A stretch of DNA of 64,000 nucleotides, taken from positions 1,612,001 to 1,676,000 of the forward strand of contig JAAPAX010000008.1 in NCBI GenBank assembly GCA_013372555.1, written 5' to 3'. This document shows, piece after piece, positions 22,850 to 31,819 of this stretch. Within the stretch, counting starts at the first letter, position 1. Each line of letters opens with the position of its first letter. The DNA is from Elsinoe arachidis. Lineage: Eukaryota; Ascomycota; Dothideomycetes; Myriangiales; Elsinoaceae. The position numbers and the translations under genes were made by a program. The notes beneath the pieces were generated by a model. The model was not told where the DNA came from and did not search any database. It saw only the letters and a list, made by a program, of their open reading frames with translations.

Positions 22850-24590
22850 TTAATGCCTCTCGAGTATTAAGGCTATCCTATAGGTGCCCCTTAAGCCTGT
22901 TAATAGCTTTACTACTAGCTTCTACGTTAAGGTCGCCTAAATAGAGTTATTAAGATCATTAACAAGTAGGAGATTCTCGCTACTATCGGTCGCAATATTC
23001 GTGTTGTCTACTAACTCTAGAGTATACTCTCGTGTCGTCTACTAACTCTAGAGCATACTCTTCTACGCTATTTACATTATAATAGATCGTAATATAGGCA
23101 AGACTAACGAGGTATTTATTAAGGTAGATAGTAAGGAGACTACCGAAGATGTTATTAAATATAAGTCTACGTTACGAATAAATACCTAAAGCTGTTAGCT
23201 CGCTAACGCTTTAACTATACTACCTTATTAGATTAGTCGTTAGAAGAATTACTATTACTAATATAATCTAGCTCGTCCTGCTTGTGTTAGACGTTATAGT
23301 ATATAGTAAAGAGGTCAAATAGATCTAACCTTAGGTTAATTACGTACCTATTAACCCTGCGCTATAAGTTAAGAAGTTCAAGAATATCTTTAGTCTAGGA
23401 GATGTCGTACTAATATTAGTTAGACTATATAAGTATATTAGAACTGGAATATATATAAAGTCGTAATAGGTATCGTAAGTACGATAGGCTTTATAGCGTA
23501 GTACTAAACCTCTATAGTTATTACAAATACGAGAGGTTTATCTTAACTCGAAATTATCTAGATTAAGGTATATAAGAGTTATATAGCAGATGCAGGCTTT
23601 ACACTAACGTAAGTGTATAGGCCTAGCGCGGTCGCTAGGAGTTATAAGACGAGGCTAGTAGAGAGTTACATTACGTAGGTTAGAGTTAAGTTATTCGCGA
23701 GAAAGCGCTATTATATTAACAAAGAAGAGATAGTTTAGGAGAAGAAAGAAGGAATAGCGACAAAAAGGTATATATATCTAGCGTTTCTTATTATAAGAGC
23801 GACAATATTAACAATAGCTATTATCTATTATAAAAAAACAACAATACGAATAATAGCTATTATCGAACAATAGCTATTATTATACTAAGGGATATAAGTA
23901 GATTACTAGCTTTATTACTTCTTTCTCTCCTTTTAAATATTCTAATAACTATCTAGTATGCCTTTACGTCGCTATAGTATAGTTTATACTAATACTAGCT
24001 AGAATTTAAGTAAATCTACTACGATGTCTACTAATCTCTATATTATTAATTACCTAGCCTATCTCACTTACTGTTAATTTATTAACACTCTTTAGGAAGA
24101 GATTAAGGGCATAGCTAGCCTTATATTTACTATTAACTAGAACTCTAATAGTATTAAGGCAATCCGCAACTATACTATAGATTAGTAGGAAGCCTTATCT
24201 ACCTAGAACTAACTAACCTAGTCTTAGAATCTAGCCTATAACTTTAGTAGTCCGGTTTTCTTTATGAGGATAGTAATAGAGATAAGGTTAAGGGAATTAA
24301 GGAGAGCTACTAAGAATGGCAATAAGGAGACAATAAGGTTCTAGATCTAGGTAATATGTAGCTTACTTACTTAGTACGTAATTTAGGCACGTAGGGGGTT
24401 TACGGATAATGTTAATTAGGTTAATCTATTATAAATTACTATTAATTTATAATAGTACTTAAGGTTTAATAATTAATAACTTTTGCTTCTCTCTACTATA
24501 CTTTAGCTACTATAACTCTAAGTATTCGGAGCGAGAAAGTAACAAGGACTATAGGACATAGCAGTTACTATAAGAATATACTATAAGAAT
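22850..24590. other. hAT downstream region
   Basis: About 1.7 kb between the transposase stop and the right subterminal repeats. Broken plus-strand frames lie at about 22900-23700 and 23950-24360, but nothing was recognised. At about 23800-23890 the palindrome-cored string AATAGCTATTAT occurs three times. Confidence 0.5.
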
Positions 24591-24599
24591 TGCAACCCC

Positions 24600-24835
24600 G
24601 GTGCTAGTGCTAGTATAGATACGCTAAGCTCTTAATAGTACTATACTATGCTTTAGCCGACCTAAACTAGTACTACGCTATATTTAGAAGGCGCACGACA
24701 CGACTAGGGTCTAGTGCTAGTGCTAGTGCTTATATAGCGCGGTATAGTGCTAGTGCTAGTGCTACTTAGGACTTAGTAGCCCCGCGCTAGCTTTAGCCCG
24801 GCCTAAACCCTAGTACTAGTACTAGTGCTATATAG
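24600..24835. repeat. hAT right subterminal GCTAGTGCTAGTGC repeats
   Basis: Clustered GTGCTAGTGCTAGTGCT and ACTAGTACTAGTGCT units mirroring the left cluster. Confidence 0.7.
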
Positions 24836-24837
24836 CA

Positions 24838-24851
24838 CTAACCCCGACCTA
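24838..24851 (-). repeat. hAT right terminal inverted repeat
   Basis: Exact inverted match to 17348-17361. Confidence 0.9.
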
Positions 24852-24859
24852 ATAGTTAT

Positions 24860-25432
24860 ACTAATTTATAGTTATAAATAAAAGTAAATTTAGTAGAGAT
24901 AGAGCCTTCTAAAGTAGATATATTAAAAAAAAAAGTTCTAATAATAAAGAATAATTAATAAAATATTAAAGAAATACTAAGAAAAGTTAGTATAGTATAT
25001 AAAGAGTAAACTAAAAAGATCTACTTTATAAAAGAGTTTAAGAAGAAAGAAAGAAAGAAAAATAAAAATAAAGAGCTTTTATATATATACTAGAGAGTCT
25101 ATTATTTTATTATTCTATTATTATAAATAATAGAAAGCTTCTATACTAATTACTATAAAGAAAATATAAAAGAAATAAAATAGCTTATCTATTAAGTAGA
25201 ATATTATATAGTAAAATAGCTAAGAAGTATTACTAAGATATTATAGTATAAAATAGAAATATATAAAGTTATATATAAAGCTAAAGCTAGCTTTACTTTA
25301 TATTCCTTACCTAATACTAAGAACCTTATATATAGTAAGATAGTAGTCTAAAAGTAGTCTACTCTTTCTCTATTACTAGAAAGTTTTAATAAGAAATAGC
25401 TTTAAGAATAGAATTATAAAGAGAAAGATAAT
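24860..25432 (+). other. LTR-B 3' internal part after the hAT insertion
   Basis: Continuation of LTR-B between the hAT right flank and its 3' LTR; A-rich, coding potential not recognisable. Confidence 0.6.
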
Positions 25433-25637
25433 TATAATATAATCTAAGGTCTAATACCTAGTTAGAGATATATTATTCTAATATTTCTCTACTTATACTA
25501 TATAAAAGATAGTTTTCTAATCTTCTTTTTCTAAGATTAGAAATTAATTATTATATTATTATATAGTATATAGTTTTTCTTTATTAGTTCTCTATCTCTA
25601 AGCTATTATATCTACTCTATCTATATACTCTATTATA
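25433..25637 (+). repeat. LTR-B 3' LTR
   Basis: Uninterrupted 205-bp copy, followed by target duplication GTACT at 25638-25642. Confidence 0.88.
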
Positions 25638-25642
25638 GTACT

Positions 25643-26574
25643 TATAAGAAGCTAATAGAGCTATTCTATCTAAAGATAAATTCTTAAACTCTCTAGAGAG
25701 CTATATAAGTATTTAGTATTTTTAAATTTAAGACTAAATAGAAAGCCTTCTTATTAAAGCTTAATATAATAGCTTACTATATATAGACTAAGAAGTACTT
25801 CTAAAAGAATCTTAACTTCTAAAAAAGTATATAATTTATTAATAAGACTTACTTTTATAATAATTCTTAAGTAACTATTATAATCTATTAATAAAGAAAC
25901 TAGTATATAATCTAAATAAGATCTAATTTAAATAGAAGATAAGTAAGTTAAATATATATATATAAAGTATAGTAGACCTTAGCTTTAAGTTAAAGATTAT
26001 TTTTTATATAGAGCTATCTTTACTATACTTCTTAGAAAAGTAAAAGACTATATTAGAGACTAATCTTATTAATCTAGATTCTTAGCCTTATAGTAATATT
26101 ATTAGTATAGAGAATATTATAGTTAAAGAGTTTAATTTTTTTTATTCTTAAAAAGAATAATAATAGCTACTATAGTACTCTATTACTTACTAACTCTATT
26201 AGACTCTATAAAGACTTACTCTAAGACTTTAGATTTTATACTAATTATACTAAATTACTTAATATAGTACTAATTAAGAATTACTAGTAGAGAGTAAAGT
26301 AAACTATAAAGTAGTATTATCTATAAACTAATAAGTAATTAAAGTACTTTATTTAAGAGGTATAGATAATATACTATAAAACTAGATTAATAAGCTAGTA
26401 CTAGAGATACTAGACTATATAGAGAAGCTATAGTAGTAAAAAGAAAGTAGTATATCTTATTAAGTATCTCTACTACTAAATTAGTAGTATAGCTTTATTA
26501 TATCTTATTAAGAATTAAGTGCTATCTATAAAATCGTACTATTACTATACAATTTTTAGTAAGGCTAGTATAGC
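25643..26574. other. RIP-mutated remnant, unidentified
   Basis: AT-rich sequence into which LTR-B inserted. No domain or repeat partner in the window was recognised. It ends sharply near 26570, where normal composition returns. Confidence 0.6.
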
Positions 26575-27376
26575 TTGGCAGGCCCGTGCGCTATGACTTC
26601 CGATAACCGGCCTTAGGCTACCTTCCTATCTACGAATCGAGGAATCAATCATTTCCGCGGGTGTTCTTCGGCGCATAAAAGTGATGTTCTGGTAGTTAGC
26701 AGATCTTGGTGGTAGAAGAATGATTCCGTACAGGCATGACAGATCGAGCGTACCAGGATGACGGGCTGAAGTCGCGGGTTACTGACGATCGATGCCACAG
26801 TGACATTTTGACAAGCGCGGTCAGAGACGAGGAACAGTCTGGAAGGGCCTCAGCAGGAGCCGAAGGATGCCACTGTCGATCGCTTGGCGGCGAGGAATCC
26901 TTCCCACGAGGAACCTTGCCGTCGCCATTCGGCATAGGGCTGAGCGAGATTTATGCACCCGCGTGCATTCATCCGGACACATCTGCACAGATGGAGACTG
27001 TTCATCCTGTGCATATACCGTCGATCTTTCCAATGTAGAGATAATGCATAATACATGGTTCAAGGTAGAATCTTCAGACCGTTGGAAGGTTGTTGAACTT
27101 CTCCTCGGCATCTTCGGCCTTTCACCGTCTTAGCCACAAAGTGATCGGCGGACAGTGTTTGGAGCCTCATGGCATTGACTCGCTATCGTCTTTTGTCAGC
27201 ATTGACTTTGGCCTCATGGTAATAACGTTTCCTACCAGTTGACTTCTCTAACCCGGCGGTGACCATTGTCATGGGCTTGTGAAGCGTCCAACTCACACTG
27301 CCCGACCGCACCAGGCCAGTCACTGCGCCCGTATGGGCAACCAGCCTCACTTCCACAGGACAGGACAATTACAGGA
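26575..27376. other. upstream region of the transcription-factor-like gene
   Basis: Normal-composition sequence with overlapping short frames on both strands (26696-27133), none with convincing protein features. It probably holds the promoter and 5' UTR of the next gene. Confidence 0.5.
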
Positions 27377-29047
27377 ATGGCGCCAAATCCAGGTTTCGTG
27401 TTTGTATCATGTACCGGACAGGATCACAAGGGCGACAAGAAGTTGATGCCCAGACTCCGCCAACATGTCATGCTTCATCATCTACGGGCAAAGCATGACG
27501 AGCGACGCCGGAGTTCTGCAGCGACACTTGCTACATCTTCGTCGAGCAGGTCGAGCGATAGCAATGAGGACGAGTCACCGCATGCTTCGTCCTACGCCGA
27601 CCACTCCACACAATTTATCAGGAATAAAACATCAAACCAATCATACCACTCCTTCAGCGCAACACCGATACAAGAGGAGACACTGGCAGTAATACCTCTT
27701 CACGATGACCAGGCTACGACCCCTTTAGGTGTATCCTTCGATCCCTTCGATGCCTTGCCAGTCAAGGGAGTTGCTGATATGGGAGATATCTTCCATTGGT
27801 TCTACTCTGGCCAGTCTGATCCTGGCACTCACCAATGGCGCAACTCGACACGATACCACTGGCTGGACAAGCATTGGGAATTGACTCGGCAATCGCCAGT
27901 AATGTTCAACTTTAGTCTCTGCTTTGCCTTGGAGAAGAAAGGCATAATCACTCGAGCCTCGCAAGCATCTCGCATATTCCAGTACCGGTCGAGTGTACTA
28001 GCTGCCCTTCAAGCCGACCTGTCAAGCAATCCTACCAAGTTACCCGGCCAGACGGTCGCCACCATGGCTGGTCTCGCCTACATCGCCCTGCGAGATGGCG
28101 AAGTCGAAGCAGCAACCGCTCACATTCGAGCCATCTCCCTCCTCGCCCCCCTCGACCGTTACGAGATGCACATCTGGCTCTACGTCGTCTGGGTCGACTT
28201 CCGCCTCGCAGCAAGCACCTTTACCCTCCCCTACTTCAAGCACTACATCCCTCCCGAATGCGACGCCCCTCTTCCCTTCACACCTACCAAATTCGCCCAC
28301 GCGGCCCACCTCGCCTCGCAAAACGTCCTCACCTTCCCCCACATCTCCCCCAACACCACCCAAGCCGCCCTCCTCCTCTTCCAGCGCCTCCACGAAGTCT
28401 GCCTAGCCGTTGACAAAGTAGACATCGAACTTACCTCCCTCTACGGCCACTTATACGAGACCGAACACTCCCTCCTCACCTTCTCCCACCGCGCCTGGAA
28501 AGCGGCCCCCTCAGCCTCTCACACAATCATAAAAACCATCCTCCTCGCAGCCCAACTCTCCTTCTGGACCAGCACCTTCTACGTCCTCCCCCAAGGCCGA
28601 CGTTTCAACATCGACCTGCACTCACGGCTACTCGAGCAATTCTCGCTCCTCACCCATCCCAATTCCCCTTCCACCCATCCCGTGTCCCCTTCACGCCGAA
28701 CGCCACCCCCAGCCTCACCACCACCTCTCCCCCTCCCCTCAGCATGGTCCCCTCACGCCCCCCTCCCCTCCTTATTATGGGTCCTCTTCATCGCCACCGC
28801 CTCAGCCAAGGAATTCGACACCTCCCGTCTGCCCTCGTTCGTCAAACTCCTCAAGCTGACCACCGCAGCGATGGGGTGCAAAACGAGGGAGGCGTTCGAG
28901 GGGGAACTGAGACGGTTTCCGTGGACAAGGCATGGGTGTGAGAGGATGGTGGGGGTGGTGTGGGGGGAGGTTAGTGGGGAGAGGGTGGAGAGGTGGGGGG
29001 AGGAGGGGAAGCAGGTGTTTTGGATTGAGGAGATGGGGGTAAGTTAA
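27377..29047 (+). CDS. fungal transcription-factor-like protein
   Basis: Single-exon frame of 556 residues from the ATG at 27377; upstream in-frame sequence to 27266 looks non-coding. The N terminus (residues 1-50) has FVFVSCTGQD then LRQHVMLHHLRAKHDERRRS, a basic helix like that at the N terminus of fungal proteins annotated as tachykinin family or fungal-specific transcription factor domain proteins without a Zn2Cys6 cluster. A Ser-rich stretch follows (residues 55-100), then an alpha-helical region of about 350 residues (HWFYSGQ, TVATMAGLAYIALRDGE, LLAPLDRYEMHIWLYVVW) resembling the regulatory half of Zn2Cys6 factors. No Cys cluster is present. Likely a nuclear regulator, target unknown. 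From 28090 on the coding strand is strikingly C-rich, then G-rich after 28880. Confidence 0.65.
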   Translation: MAPNPGFVFVSCTGQDHKGDKKLMPRLRQHVMLHHLRAKHDERRRSSAATLATSSSSRSSDSNEDESPHASSYADHSTQFIRNKTSNQSYHSFSATPIQEETLAVIPLHDDQATTPLGVSFDPFDALPVKGVADMGDIFHWFYSGQSDPGTHQWRNSTRYHWLDKHWELTRQSPVMFNFSLCFALEKKGIITRASQASRIFQYRSSVLAALQADLSSNPTKLPGQTVATMAGLAYIALRDGEVEAATAHIRAISLLAPLDRYEMHIWLYVVWVDFRLAASTFTLPYFKHYIPPECDAPLPFTPTKFAHAAHLASQNVLTFPHISPNTTQAALLLFQRLHEVCLAVDKVDIELTSLYGHLYETEHSLLTFSHRAWKAAPSASHTIIKTILLAAQLSFWTSTFYVLPQGRRFNIDLHSRLLEQFSLLTHPNSPSTHPVSPSRRTPPPASPPPLPLPSAWSPHAPLPSLLWVLFIATASAKEFDTSRLPSFVKLLKLTTAAMGCKTREAFEGELRRFPWTRHGCERMVGVVWGEVSGERVERWGEEGKQVFWIEEMGVS

Positions 29048-29366
29048 TCATGGAGGACTGGAGCTATAAGTATGACGGCTACAAGACGGTGGTGCTGAGA
29101 GCGTAGGGGACGGTTTTGAAGGGATGACACTATCGTTTAGCGAAGGCGTTGTAAAGGAGCGAAATCCAATCCGTCGGTTCAGCATAGAATTAATACACAC
29201 ATTTTAGACCTACCACTCTGTCTAGCGAAGGTGTGGTGTGCATGAGAAACGAAACGCTACATTCAGCACATGACATCTATCCTATCTATCTCGCCCGCCC
29301 CCCCTGCCCTTCGCCCTGCCTCCTCCACACCTTCCCCCTGCCCCTTACACATCCCCTCTCCAGCCC
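29048..29366. other. convergent intergenic region
   Basis: Between the 3' ends of the transcription-factor-like gene (plus) and the Sec14-like gene (minus). C-rich towards the right. No gene seen. Confidence 0.6.
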
Positions 29367-31383
29367 CTAATCATTAACCTTCCTCCCCTGCTCACTCCGA
29401 TTCTTACTCCTCAAAAACTCCTCCACCTGCTCATCCCTCGCCCTCTTCCCCCCCTGCCCATCCACCCCCGACCCCTCATTCCCCACCCCCAACCTCCCCC
29501 CCTCCCCTTGCCCCGACGCGTCCCTCTCCCCCGCCCCCGCAACCGGCACGTCCTTATCCCCATGATCAATCCCCACAGCACTAATCACCGTCTCCGCCAC
29601 AGTGGACACCGTCGCTTTCACCTGCGCCACTATTCCCGGCCCAGACACCTCTTCCTGTGGCGGGAGGGGGTGTTCCTTCGGCGCCTGCGCCACGGTCTTG
29701 GGCTCCATGACGCCGTGCTGGTCGCCGTGTTCGTCGCGGCGCACGTCGGGGGTGGAAGTTTCGAGTTGGCCGTGCCCGTGAGTGGAGGATTGTTGCTCGA
29801 AGCGCGTGGAGGTGGTGCCGGCGCGGACGGTGGAGGTGGTGTCGTCGCGGGATTTGTCGTCCGGGGGTGCGGAGGTGGGGCCGTTGGAGGTGGGGCCGGG
29901 GGATTGCCGGTAGGGGATGGGCGTGGAGGAGAGGCGGGTGTCGGGGGCGCCGGCCGTGGTGTGGGCGGGTGTGCCGCGGACGGAGGATGCGGGGGTGGTG
30001 GTGCCTGAGGGGGGTTGGGAGAGGTCGACTTCGCCTGGGGGTGGGGTTGGGGGGTGGGTGTCTCTTGCGCTGGGGAGGCGAGGGAGGGGTCCTGAGGGTG
30101 GTGTACTTGGTCGAGTGGGTTTGGATATTGAAGACGGGTCAGGAGGGAGGTTGACGATGGAGGCTACTTCGACTGAACGAGGCTTGCCGTCGACAGTACC
30201 AACTGCTGTCGCCGTCATAGCTCCTGTCGCAGGCGAGATGCCCCATCGGATAGGACCTGTTGGGAACGTGTTTTTGTTCTTGTCTGAACTCGGGTTGATC
30301 CATTTCAAATTGGAGTCGATTCCTGGCTCTACGTTTGGCAGGTCACCAAACTCGAATTCCAGCTCGCCTCCGTACTTCTTCGGAATGTTTGCCCGGTCAA
30401 TGAATTCTTCCAAAGTGGCAAGTGTCGTCGCTTTGGAGAGAATGAAGATCTTGGAGACTGTAATCGGATCGAACCATCTCTTGATCCAGCCCCATACTGT
30501 AGGAAAGAATGCCGGAGCGCCAATGACAAAGATCCTGTCTAATGTCTCTGGGTAGTACGCTGTCGCTAATTGAGATGCGTCTTGCATATGGTTCTTCAAA
30601 TTCCAGAATTGCTTCAAGCTGACATTCGAGATATCGACGATATTGCTGGACTGGGATACCGGTGTCTCGGGATACTTCCTCTCGGGAATATAAGAGCACA
30701 GAGGCAGGGCGAAGTTGCACAGATTCTCGTAAAGAGCGAACAGTCTCAGCATCTTCGGAGGTAGCTTTGATTCCACCTCACCAGGTTTTTGGCTGGCGCT
30801 CTCGTACGCGGCGACTGCTTTTGATGTGAGACCTGCGACCTCGAAGACGTATAGCGGTATGCCGCGCTTGTCCCTTCGTCCAGTCCATTGAGGGTACTAC
30901 CGATGGTCAGCGACTATCCCATCATAACAGCATCCAGTCACCTACCAGTCGTCGCCCATTATCATACTCCTGCACATCAATGCGGTCGTAGAGCTTGTCG
31001 ATCTGGTTGTCTTTGCGCCAATTCTCCGTATCCTTGAATTGCGTCCACGCTTCTTGTATGTTGTATTTCCTCGCTCTCAGGTACCGCCTAGTAATGTCAG
31101 GCCATACTTAGGACAAATGGCGGTCTTCGTACAGCATAGTCTCATCATCATGGCTGGCTGGGGTTGTTCCATCGGCGGGCTTGTAGTAGCCCTTCTCTTT
31201 GCAAAACTCCTTGAACTTTGCCAAAGCCTCTTCATGTTGCGGTTTCAGGTGTCCAATATGCTCGGTAGGGTACTATGAGAGGAGTGTCAGTCATATAGAT
31301 CAAACAAGCAAAGTCCCGGCGAGGGGCTTGGAGGGGCTTACGGCCAAAGCCTCAGAGGCTTGTACATCCTCTTTTGAAGCCAT
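29367..31383 (-). CDS. Sec14-like CRAL-TRIO phosphatidylinositol transfer protein
   Basis: Four exons on the minus strand, 31383-31342, 31272-31133, 31087-30946 and 30896-29367, give 617 residues. Residues 15-105 form the CRAL-TRIO N-terminal helical part (ALAKFKEFCKEKG, RYLRARKYNIQEAW), and 109-290 the lipid-binding CRAL-TRIO fold (GIPLYVFEVAG, YYPETLDRIFVIGAP, FFPTVWGWIKRWFDPITVSKI, IPKKYGGELEFEFGD). Residues 330-617 are a long disordered Pro/Ser/Thr/Gly tail, ending in a charged segment; GIVAQVKATVSTVAETVISA may be an amphipathic helix. Sec14 proteins exchange phosphatidylinositol and phosphatidylcholine between membranes and support Golgi traffic. The neighbour COG3 is also a Golgi-traffic gene on the same strand; this may be chance. 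Introns of 69, 45 and 49 nt lack the GGTAATAGT motif. Confidence 0.88.
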
Positions 31384-31819
31384 TGGCGATTCTCACTTGC
31401 AGGGATTTCTTCGACAAACACTCCACATGCGAGTGTCAAATCGCAAACTCCGCTACACCGCAAAGGCCTTACTTGGGGAGCCGTGTCTACGCGCGGCTAT
31501 CTGTGGAAGCTTGGTGGTGATGTCAGTCATCCTCCCGCTTGCGGCTGAAGTCTTCGGTCCGCTGCAGGGCATCACGGCACGCTCAGGTCAAAGTCAGCGG
31601 TACATATCACCGAGACTACCAGAAGCTCGCGACATATCTTCTTCTATATAGCTAGTGATACTTCTAAACCTGGTAGTATAGTAGAAGGTACTACCAGCCA
31701 TACAATACCCAGCGAGATATATAGATTGTGGAGACTGTGCCTGGTAGTTTTGTCCCAAGCGTGATAGTGGATAACGGGGCCGACTCGGCTATAATCATGA
31801 TATTCAATGCTTCTAGCCC
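31384..31819. other. intergenic region between COG3 and the Sec14-like gene
   Basis: Both genes are on the minus strand, so this holds the COG3 terminator and the Sec14-like promoter. It contains a 9-bp inverted repeat at 31670-31697. Plus-strand frames here have no support. Confidence 0.6.
31670..31697. repeat. inverted repeat CTGGTAGTA...TACTACCAG
   Basis: Perfect 9-bp arms at 31670-31678 and 31689-31697 with a 10-base loop. It lies 123 bp after the COG3 stop on the minus strand; it might act at RNA 3' ends or be a relic of a small element. Confidence 0.75.

Larger units (their letters stand above)
17348..24851 (+). mobile_element. hAT DNA transposon, RIP-mutated, inserted in LTR-B
   Basis: 7.5-kb element bounded by perfect 14-bp inverted repeats TAGGTCGGGGTTAG (17348-17361, and inverted at 24838-24851). 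The 8-bp flanks ATAACTGT (17340-17347) and ATAGTTAT (24852-24859) differ at three positions, all transitions, as expected for an 8-bp hAT target duplication later hit by RIP. Inside, the plus strand carries a hAT transposase remnant and a second long broken frame upstream of it. The element is visibly less mutated (more CG, GC-rich ends) than the LTR-B sequence around it. Confidence 0.88.
5576..25637 (+). mobile_element. LTR-B: RIP-mutated Ty3/Gypsy retrotransposon, host of two nested insertions
   Basis: Outer element of the block. Its 3' LTR (25433-25637) matches a 5' LTR split into 5576-5627 and 11837-11990 by the insertion of LTR-A. Target duplications GTACT lie at 5571-5575 and 25638-25642. 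Without the nested elements the length is about 6.3 kb, normal for Gypsy. The internal plus-strand order is gag-like (from about 12050), reverse transcriptase (about 13900-14330) and integrase (about 15980-16450), the Gypsy order. A hAT transposon (17348-24851) sits downstream of the integrase. All frames are full of TAG/TAA stops. Confidence 0.88.

Noticed and set aside
5124..26574. Possible CRISPR array, tRNA or rRNA genes in the AT-rich block
   Set aside because: No regular repeat-spacer pattern, cloverleaf-like sequence or rRNA-like segment was seen; repeats are explained by LTRs and subterminal repeats.
26696..27133. Several overlapping frames of 60-100 codons on both strands
   Set aside because: Overlap each other, have no domain features and lie in the probable promoter of the next gene.
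29508..30555. Plus-strand frames up to 212 codons
   Set aside because: Antisense to the low-complexity tail of the Sec14-like protein; Gly/Arg-rich shadow frames.
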